From Roseovarius bejariae (GTDB lineage: Bacteria > Pseudomonadota > Alphaproteobacteria > Rhodobacterales > Rhodobacteraceae): a stretch of 64,000 nt of DNA. Each line of letters begins with the position of its first letter. The first letter of the stretch is position 1. Shown here piece after piece: positions 33,291 to 42,963 of the stretch. A model generated the notes under the pieces. It saw only the letters and a program-made list of their open reading frames with translations. It had not been told where the DNA came from and ran no database searches. The position numbers and the translations under genes are program-made. The stretch covers positions 868,402-932,401 of the forward strand of contig NZ_SZWE01000001.1 of assembly GCF_009669325.1 (NCBI RefSeq), read 5' to 3'.

Positions 33291-34036
33291 GTAAGTCCTA
33301 CCTTTTTGCGAATGCCCTCATCCCGAAGGCTGATTTCCTCGCCCAGATAATCATCAGCATCCGGGCCACACATCCACAATAGCGCCTTGGCCGGCCATTC
33401 GGGCGGGATGTGGTCGGACCAATCCAATTGGCTGACCGGGTTGATACCGCTCTGCTTGATCTGGTGTTGCATGTCGGTGGCGACGGTCCCGGGCGACAGG
33501 CCCATGACGCGCAGGCCCTGACCGGCCGCCTCCTTGTGCGCGCACATCGTCAGCATGGCGGCGCCCGCCTTCGATGCGCAGTAATGGCTCCAGCCCTCAA
33601 GCGGGTTATGCGCCGCGCCGGAACTGATCGTGATGATCGTCCCGTGCCCGGCCTCTTGCATGACGGGCATGGCCGCGCGCATCCCGTTGTAAACGCCCTT
33701 GAGGTTGATATCGATGGCATGGCCCCAGCCCTCGGGATCGGATGTAGCCAGCGGGGCAATCGGTTCGATGACACCGGCGTTGCCAATCAGAACATCAAGC
33801 CCGGCAAACGCCTTGAGGCACGCCTCCACAGCCGCCTGCATCTCCCAAAACCGGCTGACATCACAAGGGATCGCAATTGCATGCTGGCCGATCTCGCCTG
33901 CCAGATGGGCAATCGCGTCTCCATTGCGCGCCACAAGTGCCACATTTGCCCCGGCCTCAGCAAAAACGCGGGCCGTGGCCGCACCGATGCCTTTGCTTGC
34001 GCCCGTGATAAGAACCGTCTTTCCAGTGAGTTTCAT
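33287..34036 (-). CDS. SDR family NAD(P)-dependent oxidoreductase
   Basis: A 249-residue classical SDR: cofactor motif TGASKGIG (residues ~11-18), NAG in LIGNAGVIEP, catalytic Ser in ITISSGAAHN and YCASK Tyr-Lys pair, then SPGTVATDM. It likely acts on a hydroxyl/keto substrate, possibly with the coupled crotonase-like protein. The start is ATG 34036; the longer frame upstream was not chosen because MKLTGKTVLITGASKG is the canonical SDR beginning. Confidence 0.92.
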   Translation of the reverse strand: MKLTGKTVLITGASKGIGAATARVFAEAGANVALVARNGDAIAHLAGEIGQHAIAIPCDVSRFWEMQAAVEACLKAFAGLDVLIGNAGVIEPIAPLATSDPEGWGHAIDINLKGVYNGMRAAMPVMQEAGHGTIITISSGAAHNPLEGWSHYCASKAGAAMLTMCAHKEAAGQGLRVMGLSPGTVATDMQHQIKQSGINPVSQLDWSDHIPPEWPAKALLWMCGPDADDYLGEEISLRDEGIRKKVGLT

Positions 34037-34168
34037 GAATCCACCTCTGGCTTGCTGCTGGCCAAGTGGTACCTGCACGCGCCGCTGGGGTCCAGTCAGA
34101 TCGCCTCTTGACCCTGTCCCGCGTAAAGCCGAAGCTGACGCCGATATATTGTTGGACAAGAGGCCACC

Positions 34169-35707
34169 ATGAAAGCTTTGATCAACTCGACCGCGTCCGC
34201 GGCAACAATGGCATTTTTCACAACGGGATCCGTAGCTTATGCCGATGTCACGGCGTCTGACGTATGGTCGGACTGGTCCAGCTACATGGCCGGGTTCGGC
34301 TATCAAATGTCGGGCGACGAAACGCAATCAGGCGATATTCTGACGATTGAAAACCTGAAGATGACGATGGAGGTGCCCGACGGTGACGACAATGCAGTCG
34401 TTGTCGTTTCTCAATTGGGGCAGTTACAATTCCAGGAAAACGGGGACGGTACCGTCTCGGTCCTGCTTCCCGACGTCATGCCAATCACCGTTTCGGTCGA
34501 AGGCAACGAAGATATCCAAAGCACCGTGGCCATGGAATACCGGACCTCGGGGCTAGACTTCATCGTGTCAGGAAACCCTGGTGCGATGACGTATGACTAC
34601 ACGGCCGACCAAATGACAATCGCGCTTGTCGATATCGAGACCGCCCCCAATGATGTAGACTTTGGCACGGCGGAGATGACCATCAACGACATCGCGGGGA
34701 CGGCTGATGTTACGGTCAACGACGCTCTGCGCGAGACTCAAGGCAACATGACCAGTGGGCCTGCGACCTACACGCTGGACATGACCGACAGCAAATCGGG
34801 TGAGCGGGTGCAGGCCTCTGGCGAGTTCAACGATTTCGCCTACAGCGGGACTGCCATGACCCCGGTGGTGCGCTCGGCCATGGATATGGCGGCCCTGCTT
34901 GAAGCAGGGCTCGACATGTCTGGCCGGTTTGAGCATGGCGGCGGGTCCTCGACCTTTACGGTTCAGGATGGCGACGACACCATGAGCGGAAGCAGCCGCA
35001 CCGACAGTGGCGACCTTGAGTTCGCGATGAGCCAAGAACAGATCCGATATGGCGGAACGGCCAATGGAATGGCAATGTCCTTCAGCGGTGCCGAAGTCCC
35101 TTTTCCCATTGAAATCGCTATGGAAAAATCCGCCTTCGGCCTGACCATGCCGATCAGCGAAAGCGAGGACCCGCAAGACTTTGCCCTGTCCATCACCTTG
35201 GGCGATTTCACCATGTCCGACATGATCTGGGCGATGTTTGACCCTGCGGGCGCCCTGCCGCGCGATCCGGCCACGGTGGCGATCGACCTTGCGGGCAAGG
35301 CCAAGATGTTCGTCAACATGATGGACCCCGAACAAATGGCCGAGATGGAAACCGGCGATGAGATGTTCGGCGAACTGAACGCGCTGACGATCAATGATAT
35401 CACGGTCCGCCTGGCGGGTGCTGAACTGACCGGGGTGGGTGACTTTACCTTCGATAACAGCGACTTGGTAAGCTTTGGCGGCATGCCCGCGCCCGAGGGC
35501 GAAGCAGACTTGAAACTGGTGGGCGGCAATGGCCTTCTGGACAAGCTGGTGGAAATGGGCCTTGTCCCCGAAGATCAGGCCATGGGCGCGCGGATGATGA
35601 TGGGCCTCTTTGCCGTCCCCAGCGAGGAAGAGGATGACACCCTGACCTCGAAGATCGTGGTCAATGAAGAAGGTCATGTTCTGGCCAATGGTCAGCGGCT
35701 CAAGTAA
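34169..35707 (+). CDS. DUF2125 domain periplasmic protein
   Basis: A 512-residue exported protein with a signal peptide (about residues 1-25, ending SVAYA before DVTASDVW). A long beta-rich region follows with repeating MTI/LDM strands, matching DUF2125, which is largely restricted to Rhodobacteraceae and relatives. It has almost no cysteine, is acidic and methionine-rich. It could be an envelope or LPS-associated protein resembling AsmA-type beta-helical folds; this is only an impression. Monocistronic, followed by a 12-bp stem hairpin. Confidence 0.8.
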   Translation: MKALINSTASAATMAFFTTGSVAYADVTASDVWSDWSSYMAGFGYQMSGDETQSGDILTIENLKMTMEVPDGDDNAVVVVSQLGQLQFQENGDGTVSVLLPDVMPITVSVEGNEDIQSTVAMEYRTSGLDFIVSGNPGAMTYDYTADQMTIALVDIETAPNDVDFGTAEMTINDIAGTADVTVNDALRETQGNMTSGPATYTLDMTDSKSGERVQASGEFNDFAYSGTAMTPVVRSAMDMAALLEAGLDMSGRFEHGGGSSTFTVQDGDDTMSGSSRTDSGDLEFAMSQEQIRYGGTANGMAMSFSGAEVPFPIEIAMEKSAFGLTMPISESEDPQDFALSITLGDFTMSDMIWAMFDPAGALPRDPATVAIDLAGKAKMFVNMMDPEQMAEMETGDEMFGELNALTINDITVRLAGAELTGVGDFTFDNSDLVSFGGMPAPEGEADLKLVGGNGLLDKLVEMGLVPEDQAMGARMMMGLFAVPSEEEDDTLTSKIVVNEEGHVLANGQRLK

Positions 35708-35713
35708 CACTTT

Positions 35714-35742
35714 CGCGGCGCGGTCCCGGAGACCGCGCCGCG
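35714..35742. terminator. Hairpin after the DUF2125 gene
   Basis: A perfect 12-bp stem CGCGGCGCGGTC (35714-35725) / GACCGCGCCGCG (35731-35742) with a 5-base loop, 6 bp after the stop codon. No T tract follows, so it may work as an mRNA end-protecting structure or rely on Rho. Confidence 0.6.
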
Positions 35743-35851
35743 AATCGCCTCTAACCCATTGGTTAACAACGAATTCCCGTTTCTGTATCACCTCGGCATA
35801 ACGTCGGTATCGCGTCGGTATTCTTTCCCGCAAACCGGCAATTTAACAGAG

Positions 35852-35893
35852 CGTACGGTGAGTTTCGTACAAAACGTACGTGAGTTTCGTACG
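35852..35893. repeat. Degenerate CGTACG array B
   Basis: Four CGTAC(G) cores lie within 42 bp. There is a 13-bp direct repeat GTGAGTTTCGTAC at 35858-35870 and 35880-35892, 22 bp apart. The 15-mer CGTACAAAACGTACG at 35866-35880 is identical to 9426-9440 in array A. No GANTC is present here. It lies in the convergent gap between the DUF2125 and nnrU genes, with the rest of 35708-36002 showing nothing else. Confidence 0.8.
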
Positions 35894-36002
35894 CTCCGGC
35901 GCACCAAGCAGCACGGCACAGGCCGACACAAGCCACTCCGAACAACGAACCCCCGAAATGGCTTATGCCCCCATGGGTCCAAGGACTGTCTGCACCCCCC
36001 TC

Positions 36003-36671
36003 TTACAGTGCAGAGACGCCGATGACATAGGGATGCGCCCAGAGAAGCGTGGCGAAGAGCCCCAAAGCAAATGCCAGCCGCCCGATAAACCCCGTCCAAG
36101 AGGCCGGGGCTTGCAGGAGCGGGGCCGCCCGGCGCTGTGCCTCAAGAGCCTGCCACTGCTCTGCCCCCATCTCCCGGCGTTTGCGCCGGTCGATCAAGGC
36201 ATGGCCCGCGACCGCGAAACTGCCCAGAACGCCGAACAGCAGGACATGCGCCAAATCGCCGTTCGGCAACAGGTGCACCCCCGCCCAGATCGCCAAGGCA
36301 AGCAGGATCGGATGACGTGTAAAGCGAGTGACTCCGGGCCGTTCGGGATCGTAGCGGTCGTTATGGGCCCCGCCGAATGAGAAGGGATTGGGCCGTGCAA
36401 TACTCAGCGCGAGGATCAGACATACCGTTAGCATACCCAGGTGCGCCGAGTGGCGCTGCCACAGCATGTGCGGCCAGAGTTCCACGTAGGGGGCCTGCCC
36501 TGCGGCCCAGATCAACAGCACCAACATCGCCGTCGACAGGAGCGAATATCCCATCCCGAAGCCACGCGCGCCGAAGGTTCGTGTCAGGCGCGCCTTGATG
36601 CCGGGGCGCACGGGAATCGAGTGCGTCAGGAAGAATGCGACGAAGACGGCGGCAAAGGCGGTCCAGCTCAT
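36003..36671 (-). CDS. NnrU family membrane protein
   Basis: A 222-residue polytopic protein of the NnrU/isoprenylcysteine methyltransferase-like fold, with six or so membrane segments. The conserved middle motif RPNPFSFGGAHN and the GVTRFTRHPILLALAIWAGVH stretch (here split at HPILL) define NnrU. It was first linked to nitric oxide/denitrification regulons, but a general biochemical role is not established. No denitrification genes lie nearby. Confidence 0.9.
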   Translation of the reverse strand: MSWTAFAAVFVAFFLTHSIPVRPGIKARLTRTFGARGFGMGYSLLSTAMLVLLIWAAGQAPYVELWPHMLWQRHSAHLGMLTVCLILALSIARPNPFSFGGAHNDRYDPERPGVTRFTRHPILLALAIWAGVHLLPNGDLAHVLLFGVLGSFAVAGHALIDRRKRREMGAEQWQALEAQRRAAPLLQAPASWTGFIGRLAFALGLFATLLWAHPYVIGVSAL

Positions 36672-36744
36672 GGGTCTTTCTCCGGTTTTGGCCGCAGGGG
36701 CGCAGGTAATTCAACACGATGACCGAAATGCCAAGCCCAAACCC

Positions 36745-37770
36745 CTAGCGCGCCGCCATCATCGCCAGCCGGATCAGCGCGCGTTCGACAAGGGCCATTT
36801 CCGGGGCGTGCTGCCCGGCGGAACGTAGTTGCAGGTCGGTCTCGGTCAGCAGGCTAAGCGCCTGTTCCAGTTTGGACGCCCCCCAGTTCTGGGCTTGCCG
36901 CAGCATCCGGTCGCGGCGCGGGCCGAAAACGGGCGGGCGCACACGACCCATGCCTTGGGCCGCACCGCCGGGATCGGAGGCGGCAGTGTAGAGCGTGCGA
37001 AAGTGGCGGGTCGCGGTGATACAAAGGCTCACGGGTTGCACCCCTTGGGCGCGCAGGCGTTTCATGACCGGGCCGATTTCACCCGAGCGGGCCTCGGCCA
37101 CGATGTTGAGGATGTCATCAAGTTCAGCTTCGGTGGAACTGGGCGCGCAGGCGGCGATGTCCTCAGGCGTGAGCGGCCCCTCATCACCATATTTGTAGAG
37201 GCCCAGTTTTTCCATTGTCTGTCGGAAATCCCCCGGGTCGAGCTCTCGCGCAAGGGCGGTGAGGTCGCGCATCGCGTCATTGCCGATGTCGCGCAGGCCG
37301 GATTTGGCCAGTGTCGCCTCGATCTCGTCCCTTGAGGGGGGGTCGTCATAGATGGCGGCGGCATAGGCGTTGGGGTGGCCCTCGAAGAGTTTACGCAGTT
37401 TGGAAGTGGCCTTGAGTTGTCCGGCCGTCACGATGATCTGGGCATCGCCCTCCTGCCAGTCTTCCACGGCTGATATGATCGTGGGGGCCATGGCATCGGT
37501 GGCATCCTCGACGAAGGCCACGCGTGGACCGGGAAAGAAGCCTTGGGCCTTGATGGCATCCAAGAGCATCGCAGGGTCTTTGCGCAGATCGGCGGCGGGG
37601 ATGCGAGTCAGGCGCATTTCCTCTTCGCCCTGCGGGCCGATGAGGGCGGCGATGACCTCTTGCCGTTTGAGGGCCACGCGCATCCCATCCGGGCCATAGA
37701 TCAGAAGGCCCGTGCGGTGCGCCTCGGGCTTGGCGAAATAGCCCGGCGCGTCGCGCCCGGTCAGTTTCAT
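36745..37770 (-). CDS. holA: DNA polymerase III delta subunit HolA
   Basis: A 341-residue clamp-loader subunit. LLIYGPDGMRV near the N terminus replaces a functional P-loop, followed by VEDATDAMAP, DAQIIVTAGQLKATSKLRKLFE and a C-terminal helical collar domain. It opens the beta clamp together with delta-prime and gamma/tau. It starts inside the lptE stop (ATGA, 37767-37770) as the last gene of the leuS-lptE-holA operon, the conserved order in this group. Confidence 0.95.
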   Translation of the reverse strand: MKLTGRDAPGYFAKPEAHRTGLLIYGPDGMRVALKRQEVIAALIGPQGEEEMRLTRIPAADLRKDPAMLLDAIKAQGFFPGPRVAFVEDATDAMAPTIISAVEDWQEGDAQIIVTAGQLKATSKLRKLFEGHPNAYAAAIYDDPPSRDEIEATLAKSGLRDIGNDAMRDLTALARELDPGDFRQTMEKLGLYKYGDEGPLTPEDIAACAPSSTEAELDDILNIVAEARSGEIGPVMKRLRAQGVQPVSLCITATRHFRTLYTAASDPGGAAQGMGRVRPPVFGPRRDRMLRQAQNWGASKLEQALSLLTETDLQLRSAGQHAPEMALVERALIRLAMMAAR

Positions 37771-38258
37771 TCCGGCAGACCCCCGGAGGCCGCGATAAGA
37801 CGGGTGGTGACTTGATCAGCCAGAATGGTCATCAGCCGCTCCTTGGCGTCACGTTCGGCCGCTTGCCTTGCAACCGTCGTGCCCGAGGCGGAATAGGAGG
37901 TAAAGCTATCCACCTTGCCCGAGGTCAAAACCTCACCCGTTCCAAGGTCGCGCAGGGCATAGGTGACACGGCCCAGCAGGTTGACCCGGGTGGCAACGTT
38001 GCTGGCTGAGATGGCGGCGGATTGTTTGTCGAGCGTAATGGAACAGGCAAGCCCGAAACGCGCAGGGGCCGGGCGGCCCAACCGATCCTCAAGCGCGCGC
38101 GTCAGAAGATACCCCGCGCGGCTGTCGGGTTCATCAACTGCAATGGCGCCTTGCAGGTTTTGCGCCGCGCCCTTCGGGCCGTAGGCCGGCGCAAAGCCAC
38201 AGCCCGCCACGAGGGTGGCGGTGCCAAGCAGGAAAAAGCGGCGGTTAAACGACGACAT
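37767..38258 (-). CDS. lptE: LPS assembly lipoprotein LptE
   Basis: A 163-residue outer-membrane lipoprotein with a type II signal (lipobox LVAGC, Cys ~20) and an LptE-like beta fold ([33 protein letters not shown]). It plugs and assembles LptD for lipopolysaccharide insertion at the cell surface. ATG 38258 gives [20 protein letters not shown]. Upstream in-frame codons would run through leuS. Overlaps leuS by 14 bp and holA by 4 bp. Confidence 0.92.
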   Translation of the reverse strand: MSSFNRRFFLLGTATLVAGCGFAPAYGPKGAAQNLQGAIAVDEPDSRAGYLLTRALEDRLGRPAPARFGLACSITLDKQSAAISASNVATRVNLLGRVTYALRDLGTGEVLTSGKVDSFTSYSASGTTVARQAAERDAKERLMTILADQVTTRLIAASGGLPE

Positions 38259-40932
38259 TGACGATCCGACCGGGGACAACGATGACCTTCTTGGGTTGGG
38301 CCCCATCCAACGCCTTGACCACAGCATCGGTGGCAAGCGCGATTTTTTCAACCTCTGACTTGTCCATATCTTTCGGCACTTCGATTTCAGCGCGGCGTTT
38401 GCCGTTGATCTGGATGGGCAGCGTAACGCTGTCTTCGACCAGCATGGCGGGGTCGGCCTTGGGCCACGGGGCGTTGACGATCAGGCCCTCGCCGCCTTGG
38501 TGCGCCCAGATGTCTTCGGACAAATGCGGGGTCATGGGTGACATGAGTTGCGCAAGGGTCATGATGGCCTGACGTTGGGCCGCTGCCCCGGCTTTGGATT
38601 TGGCCAGCGTGTTGGTAAAGGCGTAAAGCCGCGCGATGGCGGCGTTGAAGCCGAAGCTTTCGACGCCCATCGTCACGTCATGGATGGCCTTGTGCATCTC
38701 GCGCAGCAGGGCCTCGTCGCCCTCGCCTTTGGCGTCAGCGTCCATCTGGGCGATACGATCACAGAGGTTCCAGACGCGATTGAGGTGCTTATGCGCGGCC
38801 TCGGCCCCGGCCGCGGTCCATTCCACGTCACGCTCGGGGGGGCTGTCGGACAGGACGAACCAGCGGGCAGTGTCGGCGCCGAAGGCCTCGATGATGCTGA
38901 CCGGGTCGACGACATTATTTTTAGATTTGGACATTTTAGCAGAGGGGATGACTTGCACTTTCTTGTCAGGCGTCAAACCTTGCCATCGTACAAACATGCT
39001 GGCGGGGTCGTTAGTATTCACTAAATCGTTTTTTTCGGATCGTAAGGTCGCAACGTCATCTTTCAAGAATGCAAAATCTTTTCCATCCAAAGAATATTCA
39101 ATTACTTCCTCAGGGTAGTGGAATACAGGGCGCATATCTCTTTGCGTGCGGTAGATTGCATGCGTCACCATGCCTTGGGTGAAGAGCGCATCGAAAGGTT
39201 CGATCGCTTTTTCCGGCAGGTGGCCGCAGATCTGCATCGCGCGGGCAAAGAAGCGCGAATAGAGCAGGTGCAGGATCGCATGCTCAATCCCGCCGATATA
39301 TTGATCGACGTTCATCCAATACTCGGCCTCGACCATGTCGGTGGGGGTTTCAGCGCGGGGTGCTGTGAAGCGGGCGAAGTACCATGAGCTATCCACGAAG
39401 GTATCCATGGTGTCGGTTTCGCGCTGCGCGGGCGCACCACAAGCGGGGCAGGTGCAATCGCGCCACGTGGGGTGACGATCAAGCGGGTTGCCGGGCACCG
39501 AGAAGTCAATCGGCTTGCCGCCCTCGTCATAGGGCAGTTGGATGGGCAGGTTCTCTTTCTTTTCCGGCACCACGCCGCAGGTGTCGCAATGGACCACGGG
39601 GATCGGGCAGCCCCAGTAGCGTTGGCGGCTCAGGCCCCAATCGCGCAGGCGGTACTTGGTGACGCCTTGGCCGACGCCATTGGCCTCGCAGAAGTCGATG
39701 GCAGCGTCGATGCCGTGATCGCCGGTTTGCAGCTCTTCACCCGCGAATCCCCTGACATAGCGGACTTTCTCGGATTTCGCAGGCACGTAGGCCGGGCCGC
39801 CGTCTTCGGGGCTTTGATAATCCTCACCGGGGGTTTCCGGCTCGAACGTGGAGGCGACGGGGAGGTCGTATTTGCGCGCGAAATCAAGGTCGCGTTGGTC
39901 ATGCGCGGGGCAGCCGAAGATCGCGCCGGTGCCGTAATCCATCAAGATGAAGTTGGCGACGTAAACCGGCAGTTCCCACGAGGTATCGAACGGGTGGCGC
40001 ACGCGCAACCCGGTGTCAAAGCCCTTCTTCTCGGCCTTTTCCAGTTCCTCTTCCGAGGTGCCCATGCGGCGGCATTCGGCGTTGAAGGCGGCCAGATCGG
40101 CGTTGTCTTTCTCCAACTGGCGGGCCAGCGGGTGATCGGGCGACACGCCGATGAAGCTGGCCCCGTTCAGGGTGTCAGGCCGCGTCGTATACACCTCGAT
40201 CCGGTCGTGGCCCTCGGGGCCGTCAATGAGCGAGAAGGCGAACTGCAACCCGCGCGACCGGCCAATCCAGTTTTCCTGCATCAGGCGCACTTTGGCGGGC
40301 CAGTTGTCGAGGCCGTCCAGTGCATCCAGCAATTCCCCGGCGAAATCCGAGATGCGGAAGAACCATTGGGTCAGTTCACGGCGTTCCACCAAAGCGCCCG
40401 AGCGCCAGCCGCGCCCGTTTTCCACCTGTTCGTTGGCCAGCACGGTCATATCCACCGGGTCCCAGTTGACCACGGCGTTCTTGCGATAGACGAGACCCTT
40501 TTCGAGGAAATCGAGGAACAGCGCCTGTTGCTGGCCATAGTATTCGGGATCGCAAGTGGCGAACTCGCGGCTCCAGTCGATGGAGAGGCCAAGCGGCTTC
40601 ATCTGGGCGCGCATGTCGTCGATATTGCCGTAGGTCCAATCCTTGGGGTGGCCGCCCGATGCCATGGCGGCGTTTTCGGCGGGCATCCCGAAGGCGTCCC
40701 AGCCCATGGGGTGCAGCACGTTATGCCCGGTGGCCAGCTTGTAGCGCGCGATCACGTCGCCCATGGTGTAATTGCGCACATGGCCCATGTGGATACGGCC
40801 CGAGGGATAGGGGAACATCTCAAGCACATAGTACTTGGGTTTGTCCTCGGTCCGGGTGGCGCGGAAAATCCCGGCCTTTTCCCATGCCTCTTGCCACTTG
40901 GCTTCGATCTCGGACGGCGAATAGCGCGACAT
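38245..40932 (-). CDS. leuS: Leucyl-tRNA synthetase
   Basis: An 895-residue class I synthetase charging tRNA-Leu. HIGH motif as [10 protein letters not shown] (residues ~48-51), editing (CP1) domain with [12 protein letters not shown], zinc-type cysteines ([19 protein letters not shown]), and KMSKS motif [13 protein letters not shown]. Between HYPEEV and the KMSKS loop there are roughly 40 more residues than I recall in roseobacter LeuS. The bases 38905-39165 are strikingly A+T-rich (39001-39120 is 48/120 GC; 38701-38760 is 41/60). This looks like a foreign or rapidly evolving segment, but the frame is intact. The ATG at 40932 gives [14 protein letters not shown]. Confidence 0.95.
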   Translation of the reverse strand: MSRYSPSEIEAKWQEAWEKAGIFRATRTEDKPKYYVLEMFPYPSGRIHMGHVRNYTMGDVIARYKLATGHNVLHPMGWDAFGMPAENAAMASGGHPKDWTYGNIDDMRAQMKPLGLSIDWSREFATCDPEYYGQQQALFLDFLEKGLVYRKNAVVNWDPVDMTVLANEQVENGRGWRSGALVERRELTQWFFRISDFAGELLDALDGLDNWPAKVRLMQENWIGRSRGLQFAFSLIDGPEGHDRIEVYTTRPDTLNGASFIGVSPDHPLARQLEKDNADLAAFNAECRRMGTSEEELEKAEKKGFDTGLRVRHPFDTSWELPVYVANFILMDYGTGAIFGCPAHDQRDLDFARKYDLPVASTFEPETPGEDYQSPEDGGPAYVPAKSEKVRYVRGFAGEELQTGDHGIDAAIDFCEANGVGQGVTKYRLRDWGLSRQRYWGCPIPVVHCDTCGVVPEKKENLPIQLPYDEGGKPIDFSVPGNPLDRHPTWRDCTCPACGAPAQRETDTMDTFVDSSWYFARFTAPRAETPTDMVEAEYWMNVDQYIGGIEHAILHLLYSRFFARAMQICGHLPEKAIEPFDALFTQGMVTHAIYRTQRDMRPVFHYPEEVIEYSLDGKDFAFLKDDVATLRSEKNDLVNTNDPASMFVRWQGLTPDKKVQVIPSAKMSKSKNNVVDPVSIIEAFGADTARWFVLSDSPPERDVEWTAAGAEAAHKHLNRVWNLCDRIAQMDADAKGEGDEALLREMHKAIHDVTMGVESFGFNAAIARLYAFTNTLAKSKAGAAAQRQAIMTLAQLMSPMTPHLSEDIWAHQGGEGLIVNAPWPKADPAMLVEDSVTLPIQINGKRRAEIEVPKDMDKSEVEKIALATDAVVKALDGAQPKKVIVVPGRIVNVVV

Positions 40933-41084
40933 ATGCAACTTACCCTCAAGGTGGTCTTGATATTTACCATTGCGTGATAGGCCGCAAGGCGCGCGGGGTC
41001 CAGTGCCCAAGCCCAAAAAGACAGGGCTTTGCAGGTATTCCGCCCGTGCCTATAACGAGAAAAACGGTATCGAGTGGTCCCTGC

Positions 41085-42353
41085 ATGAAAATCCTGTTCA
41101 TTCACCAGAACTTCCCTGGCCAATACAAGCACCTCGCGCCGCTTCTGGCCGCGCAGGGGCATCAATGCGTGGCGCTGACCTTGAAGGTGAAAAAGCCGAC
41201 CAAGTGGAACGGTGTACAGGTCGTTCCCTACGGCCTGCCGAAACGGTCGGGGCAGAACCTGCACCCGTGGCTGGTTGACCTGGATACCAAGGTAACGCGG
41301 GGTGAAGCCTGTTGGCGGGCGGCGCGGGAGTTGAAGGACAAGGGGTTCGCGCCGGATTTGATCCTGGCGCATCCCGGTTGGGGCGAGTCGATGTTTTTGC
41401 ACGATGTCTGGCCGCAGGCGCGGATCGGGCTGTATTGCGAACTGTACCACCACGCCGAGTATCCGCACCTGAATTTCGACCCCGAGTTCGACAAATCCGC
41501 CGACACGCAGGCGCAGGCCCTGCGTATCCGGATGAAGAACATCAACAACCACCTGCATTTTCCCGCCGCCCATGCCGGCATCAGCCCGACACTGTTTCAA
41601 GCCGACACCTTTCCAAGTGAATTTCGCGAACGCATCACCCTCAGCCACGATGGCATCAATACGGCCACCTCATGCGCCAATCCCGATGTACGCTTGAAAA
41701 TCGAAGGGCAGGTCGACGTGACCCGCGACGATGAGGTGATCACCTTCGTCAATCGCAACCTTGAACCCTATCGCGGGTATCACGTCTTCATGCGTGCCCT
41801 GCCCCGGTTGCTCAAGGAACGGCCCAAGGCAAAGGTTCTGATCGTCGGCGGCGACGAGGTGAGCTATGGCGCGCGGCCGCCCAAGGGGCAGACATGGAAA
41901 CAGATTTTCATCGACGAGGTGAAAGATCGCATCGCCCCAGAGGATTGGGAGCGCGTGCATTTTCTGGGCCGCATCCCTTACGACACGTTCACGCAGCTAT
42001 TGCAGGTGAGCCGGGTACATATCTACCTCACCTACCCCTTTGTCCTGAGTTGGAGCTTGATGGAGGCGATGAGTTGTCAGGCGGCGATCGTCGCGGGCCG
42101 GGTGGCCCCAGTGGAAGAGGTCATCACCCATGGGGAAACCGGGCGGCTGGTGGATTTCTTCGATGGTGAGGCGCTTGTCACCGAGGTTTGTGACCTGTTG
42201 GAGGATGAGGCGGCGCGCACAAGCCTTGGAGCGGCGGCGCGAACCCTTATGCGGGAACGATATGACCTGCATTCGATCTGCCTGCCCCGGCAAGTCGAGT
42301 GGGTCAAAGCCCTAAGCGAGATACATGTGGATGACCGCGGGGGCGTTCAGTAA
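41085..42353 (+). CDS. Glycosyltransferase family 4 protein
   Basis: A 422-residue GT-B fold enzyme. The N-terminal FIHQNFPGQYKHLAPLLAAQGH is characteristic of a GT4 subgroup. The C-terminal half has FVNRNLEPYRGYHVFMRALP, VLIVGGDEVSYG and VSRVHIYLTYPFVLSWSLMEAM with the acidic EX7E-type motif in LMEAMSCQAAIVAGRVAPVEE. It transfers a sugar from a nucleotide donor to an unknown acceptor, probably a surface glycan. Divergent from leuS. The last 7 bases overlap the convergent DUF3576 gene. Confidence 0.92.
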   Translation: MKILFIHQNFPGQYKHLAPLLAAQGHQCVALTLKVKKPTKWNGVQVVPYGLPKRSGQNLHPWLVDLDTKVTRGEACWRAARELKDKGFAPDLILAHPGWGESMFLHDVWPQARIGLYCELYHHAEYPHLNFDPEFDKSADTQAQALRIRMKNINNHLHFPAAHAGISPTLFQADTFPSEFRERITLSHDGINTATSCANPDVRLKIEGQVDVTRDDEVITFVNRNLEPYRGYHVFMRALPRLLKERPKAKVLIVGGDEVSYGARPPKGQTWKQIFIDEVKDRIAPEDWERVHFLGRIPYDTFTQLLQVSRVHIYLTYPFVLSWSLMEAMSCQAAIVAGRVAPVEEVITHGETGRLVDFFDGEALVTEVCDLLEDEAARTSLGAAARTLMRERYDLHSICLPRQVEWVKALSEIHVDDRGGVQ

Positions 42354-42826
42354 CGCCCTGCCTGAACCCGCAATTGCCGAGCGCGGGCCAGAATCGCGTC
42401 TTCCACGGCGCGTTGCGTGCCTGCACTGACAGGGCCGCCACGGGTTTGCAGCGCCACGTTGAGCGACCGCGCGTCAAGCGCCGGGTCGCTGATGAGGACC
42501 GTCGCGCGATAGGCGCGACCACCGCCCGGCGGTGTGCCGTACCCGGTTGAAATCACGCCGGTAAAGGGATCGGCGCTTTGGACCGGCAGGAAATCGAGCA
42601 CATCGAGAGACGCTGTCCAGAGGAAGCGGTTGACCTTGACCCCGGCATCCGCGTCACCCGAGAAAATGTCAAACAAGCCGCCTTCGTTGCGGTACTTATC
42701 AGCCTCACGCCCGGATTCGACTTCCCAGGCTTTCGGATTCAGCTTTGTCTCGCGTTCGCCGCAGCCGGCCAATACGACCAATGATGCCATGGCCAAGCCG
42801 GCGATTTTCGAGGAAAAGGTCATCAT
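42347..42826 (-). CDS. DUF3576 family lipoprotein
   Basis: A 159-residue predicted lipoprotein: a signal peptide with lipobox LVVLAGC, then FDIFSGDADAGVKVNRFLW and the conserved FLPVQSADPFTGVISTGYG motif of DUF3576, with RSLNVALQTRGG near the end. Function is unknown, and it is common in alphaproteobacteria beside leuS. GGTGG is 8 bases before ATG 42826; another ATG follows directly. Confidence 0.88.
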   Translation of the reverse strand: MMTFSSKIAGLAMASLVVLAGCGERETKLNPKAWEVESGREADKYRNEGGLFDIFSGDADAGVKVNRFLWTASLDVLDFLPVQSADPFTGVISTGYGTPPGGGRAYRATVLISDPALDARSLNVALQTRGGPVSAGTQRAVEDAILARARQLRVQAGRY

Positions 42827-42963
42827 GCTACCGTCCACCTTTGTTTCCCTACCCTACTATCCAACGTGGGCACACGGGGCAAGATGTTTGCGGGGATTGT
42901 GGAGAGGCGCGGCTTTATGGCAAAGCAGACAAGACCGCCGCAAAGCATGAAAAGGGGCCGCAT

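Noticed and set aside
35714..35742. Classical intrinsic terminator after DUF2125
   Set aside because: The stem is perfect, but no T tract follows on either strand, so only a hairpin is claimed with moderate confidence.
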